NCBI RefSeq assembly: GCF_040712315.1
Contig: NC_134017.1
Coordinates: 22,858,322-22,922,321, forward strand
From: Castanea sativa
Taxonomy: Eukaryota > Streptophyta > Magnoliopsida > Fagales > Fagaceae
DNA: 64,000 nucleotides
Direction of reading: 5' to 3'
The notes beneath the pieces are model-generated. The model worked only from the letters and a program-made list of their open reading frames with translations, made no database searches and was not told where the DNA came from. Shown here one piece after another: positions 11,440 through 24,375 of this stretch (the stretch's first letter is position 1; each line of letters starts with the position of its first letter). The position numbers were made by a program, and so were the translations under genes.

Positions 11440-12187
11440 GGATTCGATTCAAAATCAGATCAGTTCTAGCTCTTTTGGCCATTCCGATAAAAGAGGGGGA
11501 GAAAATTTTGAGGGGGAGTAGCACATTTTTAGGGGGAGCATAGAGCAAGGAGCATAGTGTAGCACATGTACTTTATAGACTTTTTGGTTAATTTTTGGTG
11601 GTTTAATTGTTTACTTTCTTTTGCTTTCTTTTAAAACTTTAAGTACTTTGATTTAAATTCAGTTTAATATTTAGTACTTTGTGTTTATCTCAGTGCTTTG
11701 TAGCATTTTTTTTTGTACTTATAGTCTATCTTGAGGACTACACTCTTGTGCCCCTTGTTGGATCTTGTATCCTTAATGCAAATACTTTGGTATTTTGCAT
11801 TGGTTGAGTGTTTTGGACATGCAATTGATTCTTGCTTTGCACTTAATTGCATTGCGCGTCCGGATGATTGTATACTAGTTAAATGAGCATTGTAGTCATT
11901 CCTTAATGATTGTTCTTGTATGATCAAGTTATGCTTCATTGTTTATATCTTAATGTTTATCTTGATCGCATTATACTTGCTCCTATACGTACCTTGTATT
12001 CAACTTGTCATAAGCTTAATGAAAGTTTTGTTTGTGTACAAGTGTTTCAGGGTACAGGTGTATTCGTGCAAGTGCTTCACAGCTTCTAGATTAGGTGTGA
12101 ATGAGTTTTGACACTGTTCCCAAACTCACGTTTAAGTCTAGAGTCAGTTATAAGGTGTTTTGTCACGGAATAGCCAAAGGGGGAGAT
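11440..12187 (+). other. 3' untranslated region and polypurine tract of the copia element
   Basis: No ORF. The last bases, AAAGGGGGAGAT (12176-12187), abut the right LTR and form the polypurine tract. A second G/A-rich stretch with AGGGGGAG repeats lies at about 11490-11540. Confidence 0.7.
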
Positions 12188-13272
12188 TGTAAAGTTGTGA
12201 TTTACAACTATTTTGTGTTGGCTTTAATTCCGTGCCAAATTTGATTGTAATTTTATTCAATCTTTTATACCCTGTATTTATTGTGGGTTTTTATTGTAAG
12301 GGTTGTGTGATAGAGAGAGAATGTGAAGACTCAAGCATTTGAAGACAGAAGAGTTTTCGTGGGTATCTCGCGACTAAGCATCCCGCGAAGTGATGCATGT
12401 GCCTTGCACATGACTGGAATGCGAAGAGTCATGACAGATGGTGACAGCCGGTTTTCGCAAGTGTCTCGCGGGAAGGATGTCTCGTGGGTAAAGCCTTCTC
12501 ACGAGATACCCGCGAAACAGTCTGTTTTGCTATTTTATCATATCTGCTTCACTACCTCCTCATACACACTATATATACCATCATTACCCACATTTTGAGT
12601 AGAGAGTTTTTTAGAAGAGAAAACCCTAGCCTCAAATCCATGAGAGTATGAGATTGTCATATCCATAATTCTATGCACCATCCATTGTGGTTTTCCTCTA
12701 CTCCTACCTCACCATTTCTAAATCCTTGAGAGGTTGATAGCTCAAACACTTACCACACCCATATTAAGTGTCTAGTGAGCTTTTGGTACTGCTGGGAAGT
12801 ATTGGAAGAAGCCAAGTTTTGGCGGATGCAATCAGGCGCATTGCGGGATCTGGAAAGCTGAACAAGGCACAGTTCCGAGAAGCCTTGTTGGAGTAGGTGC
12901 TTGGAGGGCTTGGTGCATTGGGTAGACTAGGCTTAGAGGGTTTTTTGCTATTTGTGTATCCTAACTTATTGTCTAGTGGATTGATTTACCGCTTGGAGGG
13001 CGGTGGAGAGGTTTTTCACTGAGTTCTTCGGTTTCCTCTTCGATAACACATCAGCGTGTTATCTTATGTTTGCATCTCTCCTCCCTACTCTTTTAACTTT
13101 CATTTTACTGCTGTGTTTTATTGAATATGGCTTAGAGTAGGTGTATTGTTTGTTTTCTCGCATTTACTCTATTTCGCACTTAGTTTAAGTTAGAGTAAAA
13201 TCAACCGAGCCGTAATTTTTAATTTTGGGGTCTAAACAGCTCTTGTGTTTTTAATAAAAATCCAAGCTTTCA
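12188..13272 (+). repeat. 3' LTR of the copia element
   Basis: Starts TGTAAAG and ends AAGCTTTCA. It is 37 bp longer than the left LTR, mainly through an extra copy of a CTCGCGGG/CTCGTGGG segment near 12470 and extra sequence near 12920. TCGCGA motifs are better kept here than in the left LTR, where several read TTGTGG or CACGA, as expected from CpG decay. Confidence 0.9.
12570..12577 (+). promoter_or_regulatory. TATA box of the right copia LTR
   Basis: TATATATA in the same context as in the left LTR. Confidence 0.6.
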
Positions 13273-13396
13273 TAAACTAAGCATAATTTAAGATGATATA
13301 GTAATTGCAAAGAAAAAAATAAAATTAGATCTTCGTTGAAAATGCTTAAGTAACAGAAATGTGTGATCTAATTAAAAATGAAAATAGATATATTCT

Positions 13397-14777
13397 GTTA
13401 GGTTCATATTTTTATATAATTGGCATATCCTATGACAAAACACAATTTACTTGTTTATTATCTGTCATTGTTTTTCCATATGGTGTGCATAACATGTTTG
13501 TTAAGTGCTTCAGGAAAGACAAGTATAAAGCCAATCAAAACAGTCAATCCTAGTTTGTGCTATGGTTTCTCAGGACTGGTTGTTTTTAGATAGGCTAGTG
13601 TATTTGAATATGGGTTCATTCATTGTATTTGGGTTATTATTGGATGGGCGGCTTACTTTGACCTTGAGGTTTTGTCATGAAATGACAAAGGGGGAGATTG
13701 TTAGGTTCATTTGTTTTGGTATTGTTAACCATGCATTAACCATGCCAAATTATGTGTTTTTTTATTGAGTTTTGATGTGCCTTAAGTTGTAATTGAAGAC
13801 TAAATTGAAAGCACAAAGTTTGCTCATGAAAAGTTCAAGAAAAACACATTTTCAGTACCTTTTCAGCATGTACCTCGATAGAAGTCTTGATACCTCTTGA
13901 TAGAAGCTGAAACTTATTGTCTCCTCGATAGTAGCTCGATAGATCGAGATTTTTTTCTTGATAGAAGTCTCGATATCATCTCGATAGATCGAGCTTCGCG
14001 GATTAGCAAAAATCAGCAACGCAAAAATGCCCATAACGTGTTCGTTTAAAGCCTAAATTGAGATCTGTTTGAACCGGTATTTAAAGGACATCATATGCCA
14101 TCTATTAGAAGGTTTTTCAGAGAGAGTAACACTCCGTTTATGCAGCTAGGATTTTGTAACCAAGTTTTCTCTATTTCGCCAAACCAAAGAGTTTTTGCAG
14201 CGTTTCTTGTACGCCTTTGAGTTCTGTAACCAAGCAAATTTTATAGCACCAATATTGAAGGTCTTATTGGTGTTTCTATGTGAAGCTATTGTAAATCAAC
14301 TACAACAATCTAAGGATTTCTGTGGAGTTAGTCACGTGTTGAGATTTGTGCAAAGGAGTTAGTCACAAATTGGTGGGATTCATGCAAAAGAGTTAGTCAC
14401 AGATTGGAAATTTGTGAATCAAGTGAAAGAAGGCTACTACAACATTAGGTCCAATTGGGTATTGGAGTAAATGTTCAACTATAGGTTGGTGTTTCAGGAT
14501 AGGCCAGGGTAGTTGATAAAATTCCTTATACTTGTAACCGCTTGATTGTTGATTAGTGGATTCTTAGAAGTGGTGACCTTAAAATCACTTGGTGGAGTTT
14601 TTGCCTTACGAGGTTTTTTCCATTTGTCAACAAATCGTTGTGTCTAATTTATTTTCTGCTGCACTTTGTATTTTTTGGTGATTTGTTGGTGCCTTCACAT
14701 TTTGCATAAAATTAATCTTAATTAATCAACTTGGGTAATTGAATAATTAACCAAGGTCAAGCTATCTTAACCCAACA
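13397..14777 (+). mobile_element. Second copia-like element, reduced to a 3' remnant plus LTR
   Basis: Flanked by a perfect 5-bp duplication tattc (13392-13396 and 14778-14782) and absent from the equivalent place in the B flank. It begins TGTTAGGTTCAT, but after about a dozen bases leaves LTR sequence and becomes internal DNA, which ends in a purine tract (AAAGGGGGAGAT) just before 13699. There TGTTAGGTTCAT recurs and opens a full 1079-bp LTR ending CCCAACA at 14777. So nearly all of the left LTR and most of the interior were deleted while the outer ends stayed. The surviving LTR has several copies of TCGATAGA/TCTATCGA-type motifs near 13874-13995. Confidence 0.75.
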
Positions 14778-16422
14778 TATTCAAAAATTAATAGTCCGTG
14801 TGGATGACGAATTAAATAATAAAGTTATATATTATTTCATATCCAGATTTCTTTATCTTAAGTTGGTATTTCTTTTATTTTATTAGATCTTTCACATACT
14901 ATAAAAATATCAAAATAAGATTAAATCACAAATTACACCCTTTAATGTTGATCAAAAACTATTTAGTCCTGTAATTTTGATCTTATTCATTTCACTTTTT
15001 TAAGTTTGATCCATATTCAATGTAGTCTTTCTGTCAAACTCAATTAGTTATAATTCCAATAAGTGACTCAAAAAGACAAATTAATTATTTTTTAGTTTCT
15101 CAAATTTAAAAAAAAAACTAAAATTTAAGAAAAATATTATAAAAAAGGAAAAATCCCTTCAACTCTATAATCTTCATCACTATCTTATATAGGAAAAATG
15201 GTACAGTATCTTAGGTACATTACATTATATTTCTTAATTGAATTCAAACACCTAATTGCATTGATTCTAATTATCTTTGGAAAAGATAACATTATCTGTT
15301 TTTAATCGGTCAATGCAACCAAGTTATTAAATCTTAATTGGGAAACTAATAAACGATCTCTAGGGTTATACTTAAGTTTTAAACACCCCCCTCTCAAAAT
15401 AAAATCATCATTCTAGATTGAATCGCCTGACCCAAAATTACATTCCAAATCAAACTTGAAAGGAACCAATTTAGACCCCACATTTTACAGCTTTGTTTAA
15501 GCTAACTAGTGAAAGTAATCCTACCTGTTTAAGTTATTAACAAATTGTCATAAGCATGGATAGATAATCATTAAAAAAAAATCCCAAACACAAAGAAAAA
15601 CAAGCAAAAACATAAACATCATAGTATTTATAGAGAGAAATAACCTGAGAATCGGTCAAAGAAAACTCTCTGGGTCCACTAGTGCCAAGTGATCCATTAA
15701 TCAAGAATAGTTGTGGTAGATATCACTTACAAAACCCGCCATCAATGACTGTGTTTGAGCCTCTAGGTCCTACTAGTAATCGACTCCTGGAATCCTTTCT
15801 TCTTGATGGTCTTCGAATTTGCAATTTAGCTTCCAATCGCAATGACCAAGTCTCCTAGACAATTTTGAGATCACTCCAATGATTCCCTAACACCAAGAAC
15901 TCTAAAGATTTCAATGTGTGTGATGGTATAAATTTTCCTCCCATAGAATTTGGCAATTTATAAGGGAGAACATAGAGAGATGGAATGGATTTTTACACTA
16001 GGGTTTTAGGACTCTCTCTATCTCTTCAATATGGAAATTGGGACTATAAAATTTGTGGGAAGCGAAGCTTATAAAGAGAGGTTGGAGAAATTGCTACCTC
16101 AACTATTTTTCAAGAAATGAAATTTCCAAACAAATTTGCATCCATGACCCTCCAAGTTCACTTGTATGAATTCCTTTAGCTTGTAATTTTGAATTTTAGC
16201 TTCTAACCTCTTCAACCTATTTCAAAATTAAACCCATAACAATACATTAAAGACAATCTAAAGATGCTAATAAAACTCCAACCAATGCTCAAATTAAATT
16301 GAATCTCCCTACCTAAACCCCACTCCTTCCTAACTCCGCATAGACTAGATCGACACTGCCATAACCTCTCCCATCCTTTCCACTAGTTACTCCACCATCT
16401 ATGCTCGCACTCCTTCCAAACC

Positions 16423-16462
<40 letters not shown>

Positions 16463-16960
16463 CACATACACACACACAAAGCTGGGAAATAGAGGTACGG
16501 ATAATATTTCACTCGACAATATAGGAGTCATCTTGAGAATATCTCGGAGTTAGTGTAACGCATTAAACTTGATTTTGCATATGATGGTAGGTGGAAATAT
16601 CGTGACTTTTTATTGTTTCCGTAAAATATATATAAAAAAAAAATTCATAATAAATCTCTATTCATAAACATCATAATGATGTAATTTCAAACTTGGAAAA
16701 AAATTATATTATGTTGAATTTGTCCCTAGATTGCTCGAGTAATTGTTTATTAACAATATTTAAATAAAGCGGAAGCCTAACTTGAAATTTTGTCATTTGA
16801 CATATATAAGACATTCCAATGTTTGTCATGTGGTGTGTTCCTCAAATTTCTCATAACATGTAAACGATAAAGTCCACATGGCAAGTTATAGTAAGAACAC
16901 GAGGGTTTAGTGCATCTAAATATGTTGTGTCAATAATAAATAAAGTTATCATTCCTAAAT
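14778..16960. other. 3' flank of paralogue A beyond the insertions
   Basis: No gene seen. It matches about 37180-39300 and then the DNA right of the gypsy element (50670 onward) on the B side, colinearly, with scattered changes. The uninterrupted counterpart of the gypsy insertion site is at about 16748-16766 (TTATTAACAATATTTAAAT). Confidence 0.6.
16426..16459. repeat. CT microsatellite, A side
   Basis: 34 bp of CT at the position matching the 88-bp CT run at 38873 on the B side. Confidence 0.95.
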
Positions 16961-19501
16961 GGGTTTATGTTTACTTTCATCTATTTTTCTTTTTTCTTTT
17001 TCTTTTATTTGATAGTTAATGACAATGGGGGAGGGGGGTTTGAACCCGGATCGATTTTGTGGAACACTCCAAGAGGTACCAATGTCTCCTCAAATCTCTA
17101 TAACATGTGGGGAAGAAAAAATCTCTATTACATTAAATGGGCACTATATAAATTTATGGAAATTTTCGCATTTCTTGATAGTTTTGTTTTCTTGATGCAA
17201 TCAAATTGCTACCTTGTTCTCTCAATTAAGAATCTCTGACCCTTTTCTTCCCATAATATCCTTCATTTTTAAGTGATCCCTAACCATGCATTTGAATTTC
17301 TTTTAATTTTTTAGTATTAAATTTTTACCATGTATGTCACTCAATATATCTATACTAACACAATCGTTGTACTCTTACTGATAAAGTGTAACATTTCTTT
17401 CTCCCGAAAATTGGAAAAAGAATATAAAGCTTTTTTAAGTAAAGTGTAATGCTTACAAACCAAAACAGACAAGCGTAACACTTTTTTTGTTTCACTAACT
17501 TCCCACAAAAGAAAAAAAAAAGTGTAACGCTTCTTTTGTTTCTTTCTTTCCCCTAATATATTTAAATGTTAGTTGTATTTTTGAATTCTCTTTTCCCTCC
17601 TTTTATATTTCTTTGAAGTATTGTCCCAAATTTTAAAATGGGGAAAAAAATTCAAACACCTAGCATACCATGATTAGTGGAGCATAAACTAGAATACAAT
17701 AAGTGGGACAAATAACTTTTATTCTTCTATCAACCACCATCACACACAAAATCCAACTTAACCACAATAGTTGAACATAACCGTATGCAGCGTTTCTTTG
17801 TAACATTTCAGCTTGAACATGCTCAATGACCTTTTTACCGACTATCACTATTTTCAATTGAATTGCTTTATACAATTGATATTGGTTTCTTCAAATCCCT
17901 CAATCCCTTCTATCAAATTTAAAATAATAATAATAATAATAATACTTTGACTTTTTTTTTTCATTCAACTTTATTAAGTGATTACTAATTATGCATTTAA
18001 AATCCTTTCGAATTTTACCATGTATGTCGTTCCTCAAAAAAGAAAAAAAAAATTACCGTATATGTTAATGATGTCTATCTGTACTATTCCAATCTTTGTC
18101 CTCTTCTACATTTTTGTGTAACGCTTCTACGCTCATTAAAAAGTTTTAAAAAAGCAAAAAAGAAACTGTAACGCTGCTTTTGCTTCTTTCTTCTTCCTAT
18201 TAATGTTACTTGTCTTTTTGAATATACAGATTTTTAAAATTTCAAATTTTCCCACTTTTGATCACATTTTCAAATTTTTTTCAAGAAACAAATACTTTAG
18301 CACATTATTAGTAAAAAGTTTTCAGCAAAAAGGAACAAGTATAAGCTGTCCCCAAACATACATCACCATATACATGACCCAGCTAGAAACCAATACCTAG
18401 AATAGTGAAGAGGGGTCTTTTTCAAAATATACGTAGAGCCCAAAGCTTGCTTACGAAAGTTGGACATTTTCAAGGGCCAGGATAGAGTTACGGTGAGTTG
18501 GGTTTTCTCCCAAATTATGTATTTGAACACATTTAATTTTATAACATTTAATTTTTACCATGTATGTCACTTATTTGTATCTATACTAGCCCAATCATTG
18601 TCCTCTTCTACTTCTAAAGTGTAACGCTTCCTTCTCGAAAATAGGAAAATCAATAAAGTGTAACACTTTTTTGATTAAAATTCTAAGGCTTTACAATATA
18701 CCAAAACAAGTACTTTTTTTTTCACAAGCTTTCCATAATAGGAAATAAATGTAACGCTTCATTTGTTTCTTTCTTTTCCATTTTAACGTTAGTTGTGTTT
18801 TTAAGTTCTCTTTTTCCCCTTTTTTTCCTTTCTTTAAAGTATTGTCCATAGTTTAGAATCGAAAAATAAAAAATTCGAACACGTGGCATACAATGATTGT
18901 TGAAGTGTAAAATGAAACACAAAAAGTGGGAAAGAAAATTTATATTCTTTTATCAACCACCATCACATCCAAAATCAAGCTTAACCACAATTGTTGAACC
19001 TAATTGTATGTAGTGTTTCTTTGTAACATTTTTTTTTTCAAAATGCTCAATTACCTGTTATCAGAGTATTATTGTTTTCAATTGAGATGTTTTATAAGAT
19101 TGATATTGATTTTTCAAATCCCTAAATCCCCAGCTGTCGAATTCAAAAAAAAAAAAAATTGGCTTTGTTTTTACATTTATCTTTTTTAAGTGATTCAAAA
19201 TTATACATTTAATACCCTTCTAAATTTTACCATGCATGTCACTTATATCTCTATTCTATCCCAATCTTTCTCCTCTTCTACTTTTTAGGTAACGCTTCTA
19301 TGCTAATAAATTTATTGTTTTTCATTAAAAAAAATGTAACGCTTCTTTTATTTTTTTCTTTTTCCTATTAATATTGGTTGCCTTTTTGAATCCTCTTCCC
19401 ATTCCCTATTAATATTGGTTGTCTTTTTGAATCCTCTTCCCTATTTTGTCTTGTTTTGTTTTTTTTAATTTTTTTTTTTTACTTGCTATTCTTCCTCAAG
19501 A

Positions 19502-19907
19502 TAAATTGCAAAATACACCCCTAAAGTTCAGGGTGTTTGGATTTATACCTTAGAATTTCAGAATTTAGGTTTTACCCTCTAAAGTTCTATTCATTTTGCA
19601 TCCATAATCCCTCCATCAATATTTTCCATCAAGTGCCATTTAAATTTCCCTCTGAGATTAGTTTATTCAATGAAATGATGTCATATCAATTTTCTAGCCT
19701 AAAAAATTTAAGTGATTAAAAAATAAAAAATGGCATGCCATAATAGAAATGAAATGGCATCATTTATGTGGCACTTAACAGAAAATATGGATGGAGGGGC
19801 TACTGATGCAAATAGAATACACAATTAGGGGGTAAATTCAAATTTTTAAAATTTAGGGTTCAAAATCCAAACACCACCAAACCTAAAGAGTGCATTTTAC
19901 AATTTAA
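19502..19907. mobile_element. Foldback (long inverted repeat) element, copy 1
   Basis: The left arm starts ATTGCAAAATACACCCCTAA and the right arm ends TGCATTTTACAATTT. The arms are about 145 bp and imperfectly complementary (for example AAGTGCCA on the left, TGGCACTT on the right), around a loop of about 120 bp. No coding capacity; a MITE-like element carried as part of the array unit. Confidence 0.65.
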
Positions 19908-20048
19908 CTTTTCCTTTATTTGAAGTATTTTCCTTTTGAATTCTCTATCACCCACCACCACACACAAAATCTAGCTTAACCACAATTGTTGATCCTAGAT
20001 GTATGTATTATTTCTCTGTAACCTTTATTTGATTATAAATGATCAATT

Positions 20049-20078
20049 CAATATATATATATATATATATATATATAT
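20049..20078. repeat. AT microsatellite
   Basis: Short AT run in the array unit; equivalent runs occur at the same module position in the other units (about 21890, 23280, 25832, 28434). Confidence 0.85.
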
Positions 20079-21310
20079 TGCATAGAATATTTGACATATT
20101 GTGTGCCAATAATTATACCCATATAAAATTTGCTATTAATTGTGGACCCATATATACAAAAAAACAAAAACAAAAACAAAACAAAAAAAAAATGTGGACA
20201 CCTAGTTTTTGCTATTATAGGGATTGCACACTTTGCAGTTTGATTCCTTATTATGAATTTGAATCCTTTTAATTTTATAGCATTAATTTTTGACCATGTA
20301 TGTCACTCAAGCATTTCTATCCTAGCCTTGTATGTCACTCATACATATCTATAGATTCTATACTAGTCCAATGGTTGTCCTCTTCTACTTCTAGGTACAA
20401 CACTTCTTTCTCCAAAAAAGGAAAAAAAAAAAAAAAAAGCACTTTTTTGAGAAAAAGTGTTATGCTTTGCAATAAACCAAAATAGAAGAATGTAACGCAC
20501 CTTTTGTTTCACAAGATTTCCATAAAAGAACCACAAAAAAAATATATTGATTCATTTCTTTCTTTCTTTTCCCTATTAATGTTAGTTGTGTTTTTGAATT
20601 TCTCCCCCCCCCCCCCCTTCCCCACCTTTTTTCTTTCTTTAAAGTGTATTCCCACAATTTTAAATTGGGGAAAAAAAAGTCAAACACATGGCATTCAATG
20701 ATTGTTAGAGTATAAAAATGGAACAAAAGAAGTGAGACAAATAATCTATATTCTTTTATCACCCACCATCACATGCAAATGGAGCTTAACAACAATCGTT
20801 GAACCTAAGTGTGTGTAGTGTTTCTTTGTAAGATTTTTCATTTTAAAATATTCAAATATCTTTTTTTGGTGTATTATTGTTTTCAACTGAATTGCTTTAT
20901 ATGATTGATATTGATTTTTCAAATCCCTCAATTTCCAACTATTGAATTAAAAAAAATTTAAAAAAAATCTTTGACCTCTTTTTTACTTTTTTTCATTCGT
21001 CTTTTTTAATTGATTTCTAATTATGCATTTCAAACCCTTTTAAATTTTTCCATGTATGTCACTTATACGTCTCTATACTATCCTAACCTTTTTCCTCTTC
21101 TACTTTTTAGTGTAACGCTTTTACACTCATAAAAATATAAATAAAAAAGAGAAGAAAAAAAGAAAAAAGAAAGTGTAACACTTCTTTTGTTTCTATCTTT
21201 TTCCTACTAATATTGGTTGTCTTTTGAATCCTCCTCCCTGTTTTGCTATGTTTTTTCTTCGTTTTTTTTTTTATTAAAGGTTTTTGTTGAGTTACTATTC
21301 TTCCTTTAGG

Positions 21311-21749
21311 CAAAATTGCAAACTACATCCCCAAAGTTTGGGGGTGTTTGGATTTATACCTTAGAGTTTCAGAGTTTGGATTTTAGCTCCTTAAAGTTCT
21401 ATTCCTTTTGCATCCGCAGGCCCTCCATCCATATTTTCCATTAAGTGCCACAAAAATTTGTCCCACATGTTTACTTTATCCAATAAAATGACGTCGTATC
21501 ATCTTTGTAGCCCAACAAAATTAAATAATTAAAAACTAAAAAGGACATGCCGTAATAAAAATGAAATGACATCATTTTATAAGATGAACTAAACGTGAGT
21601 GATAATTTTATGTGGCACTTAACAGATAATATGGATAAAGAGGCTACTGATGCAAACATAATAGACCATTAGGGGGTAAATTCAAATTCTAAAAACTTAG
21701 GGTGTAAAATTCAAACACTACTAGAATTTAGGAGTGCATTTTACAATTT
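21311..21749. mobile_element. Foldback element, copy 2
   Basis: Same family as 19502-19907. Left arm ATTGCAAACTACATCCCC, right arm GGAGTGCATTTTACAATT, loop containing CCAATAAAATGACGTCG. It serves here as the uninterrupted reference for copy 3, whose loop contains a solo LTR. Confidence 0.7.
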
Positions 21750-21903
21750 AACTTTTCCTTTATTTGAAGTGTTGTCCTTTTGAATTCTCTATCACCCACT
21801 ACTACACATAAAATCTAACTTAACCACAATTGTCAATCCTAGACGTATGCATTATTTCTCTGTAACTTTTTTCAATTATAAATGATTATTTATATATGCA
21901 TAC

Positions 21904-21934
<31 letters not shown>

Positions 21935-22067
21935 AAGAAAAAAAATGTGGAACCATAATTTATGCAATTATGGGGACTGAGGTTTGATTCCTAATTATGA
22001 ATTTGAATGCTTTTAATTTTATAGCATTTAGTTTTTCCCATGTATGTCACTCATGCATATCCAGTCT

Positions 22068-22296
22068 AGGAGAAATTATTAGGTCCACCAGGAGGACTGC
22101 TGATGTGGTCCTCCCAACCAATGAGATAATATCATTTATACAAATGTGTGAGTGAACTTCCTAATAACTAGCACAAGGAATAAAAATAAAAATTACCAGG
22201 TAATGTCACATTTGCATAAATAAGAGTATTTTATTAGTTGAGAGGTCAAGAAGGACCACTGACGTGGTCCTCCTGGTGGACCTAATAATTTCTCCT
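22068..22296. mobile_element. MITE with near-perfect 30-bp inverted ends, copy 1
   Basis: Begins AGGAGAAATTATTAGGTC and ends in its reverse complement, GACCTAATAATTTCTCCT. An inner segment (GTGGTCCTCC) is also mirrored. The matching module at 23415 reads CATATCTAAACTAGCC without the insert. The likely target duplication is around taaacta but is imperfect on the left, so I do not assign a superfamily. Confidence 0.8.
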
Positions 22297-22588
22297 AAAC
22301 TAGCCATGTATGTCACTCATGCATATCTATAGATTCTATATTATCCCAATGGTTGTCTCCTTCTATTTCAAGGAGTAACACTTCTTCCTCCAAAAAAGGG
22401 AAAAAAAATAAAGTGTAAAACCTCTTTGAGAAAAAGTGTAATGCTTCTCAATAAAGCAAAACAGAAAAGTGTAACGCTTCTCAATAAACCAAAACAAAAA
22501 AGTGCAAGGCTACTTTTGTTTCACAAGCTTTCCATAAAAGAAAAAAAACAATTGTAGCGCTTCTTTTCTTTCTTTCTTTTCCCTATTA

Positions 22589-23036
22589 TGGCCTGTTTGG
22601 AAGTTTAGAGAGGGGGGAGAGTAGAGGAGAGGAGAGTAGTGGGGAGGAGAGTAGAGTGAAATGATTACCCTCCACCTTGTTTTGATGTTTTTAAAATTAG
22701 GATGAAGAGGAGAGGAAATGATTAAATAGACAAATTTACCTATATTTAAAAATAAATTGCAACATTGGTCCATGATTAATTGGTTTGTAATTTTGTTAAT
22801 TTAAAAAGGGTAAATTGGAGAATTCATTTGGTCAATAATTTATCTACTTTACTCTCCCTCCAAATCTCTCCAATTTGGGGAAATTAAAAATAAGGGGTTA
22901 GAGATAGTTAAAATCCTCCCAAACCCTTCCAAATCCCTCTCCCTTCTTCCTTAAAAAACTTTCAAACAAGGGATTTAAATTACTCTCCCTCCCTCTACTC
23001 TACTCTCCCTCATTTTTTAAACATCCAAACAGGCTA
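22589..23036. mobile_element. MITE with TGGCCTGTTTGG ends
   Basis: 448 bp. Left end TGGCCTGTTTGG, right end CCAAACAGGCTA, flanked by TTA on both sides (22586-22588 and 23037-23039). Inner arms are purine-rich on the left (GAGAGGGGGGAGAG) and pyrimidine-rich on the right (CTCTCCCTCCCTC). The other array modules have the uninterrupted CCCTATTAATG here. A TTA duplication would suit a PIF/Harbinger-type MITE, but the TIR start resembles some hAT MITEs, so the family is open. Confidence 0.75.
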
Positions 23037-24375
23037 TTAATCTCCCCCCCCCCCCCCCCCCGTTTTTTTCTTTCCTTAATGTGTTGTCCCATAATTAAAA
23101 ATCAAGAAAAAAAGTCAAACACATGGCATACAATGATTGTTGGAGTGTAAAATGGAACAAAAGAAGTGAGACAAATAATCTATATTCTTTTATAATCCAC
23201 AATTGTTGATCCTAGACGTATGCATCTCTGCAACTTTTTTTTCAATTATAAATGATCAATTATACATACATACATACATATATATATATATAAAGAAACA
23301 AAAATGTGGACCCACAATTTATGCTATTATGGGGATTGGGGTTTGATTCCTAATTATGAATTTGAATGCTATTAATTTTATAGCATTAAATTTTTAGCAT
23401 GTATGTCACTCATGCATATCTAAACTAGCCATGTTTGTCACTCATGCATATCTATAGATTCTATACTAGCCCAATGGTTGTCCCCATCTACTTCAAGGTG
23501 TAACACTTCTTCCTCCAAAAAAGGGAAAATAATAAAGTGTAAAACTTCTTTGAGAAAAAGTGTAACGTTTCTCAATAAACCAAAACAGAAAAGTGTAACG
23601 CAACTTTTGTTTCACAAGCTTTCCATAGAAGGAAAAAAAATTGTAGCCCTTCTTTTCTTTCTTTCTTTTCCCTATTAATATTAGTTGTGTTTTTGAATTC
23701 TCTTCCCTCCCCCCCCCCCCTTTTTTCTTTCTTTAATGTGTTATCCCATAATTAAAAATCCAAAAAAAAAAAAAAAAAGTCAAACACATGGCATACAATG
23801 ATTGTTGGAGTGTAAAATGGAAGAAAAGAAGTGAGACAAATAATCTATATTCTTTTATCACCGACCATCACATGCAAATTGAGCTTAACCACAATTGTTG
23901 AACCTAACTCTATGTAGCGTTTCTTTGTAAGATTTTTCTTTTTAAAATATTCAAATATCTTTTTTCAGAGTATTATTTTTTTTAATTGAATTTCTTTATA
24001 TAATTGATATTGATTTTTCAAATCCCTCAACCTCTAGCTATTAAATTAAAAAAATAAAAAATAAAAATCTTTGTCCTCTATTTTACTTCTTTTCATTCAT
24101 CTTTTTAAATGATTTCTAATTATGCGCTTAAAACCCTTTTAAATTTTTCCACGTATATCACTTATATCTCTCTATGCTATCCTAACCTTTGTCCTCTTAT
24201 ACTTTTTAGTGTAATGCTTTTATGCTCATAAAAATATAAATAAAAAAGCGAAGAAAAAAATAAAAAAGAATGTGTTACACCTCTTTTGTTTCTATATTTT
24301 TCCTACTAACATTGGTTGTCTTTTTTAATCCTCCTCCCTATTTTGTTTTTGTTGAGTTACTATTCTTCCTTTACG

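Larger units (their letters stand above)
5123..13272 (+). mobile_element. Ty1-copia LTR retrotransposon (SIRE/Maximus-like), pol deleted
   Basis: 8150 bp with TG...CA LTRs of 1048 bp (left) and 1085 bp (right), a 5-bp target duplication taaac at 5118-5122 and 13273-13277, a primer-binding site like the initiator tRNA-Met type and a purine tract before the right LTR. The B flank contains the uninterrupted site (caataaactaagcat near 36945), which proves insertion after the A/B duplication. Internally there are a decayed copia gag with zinc knuckles and, near the 3' end, an extra ORF. I found no protease, integrase, reverse transcriptase or RNase H. SIRE/Maximus elements carry an extra ORF between pol and the 3' LTR, so the layout fits a derivative of that lineage that lost pol. 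It would depend on enzymes from other copies. Confidence 0.85.

Noticed and set aside
17017..17060. Possible tRNA or SINE (GGTTTGAACCC)
   Set aside because: Only a B-box-like string; no A box, no cloverleaf and no CCA end. The B copy at 50950 is further degraded.
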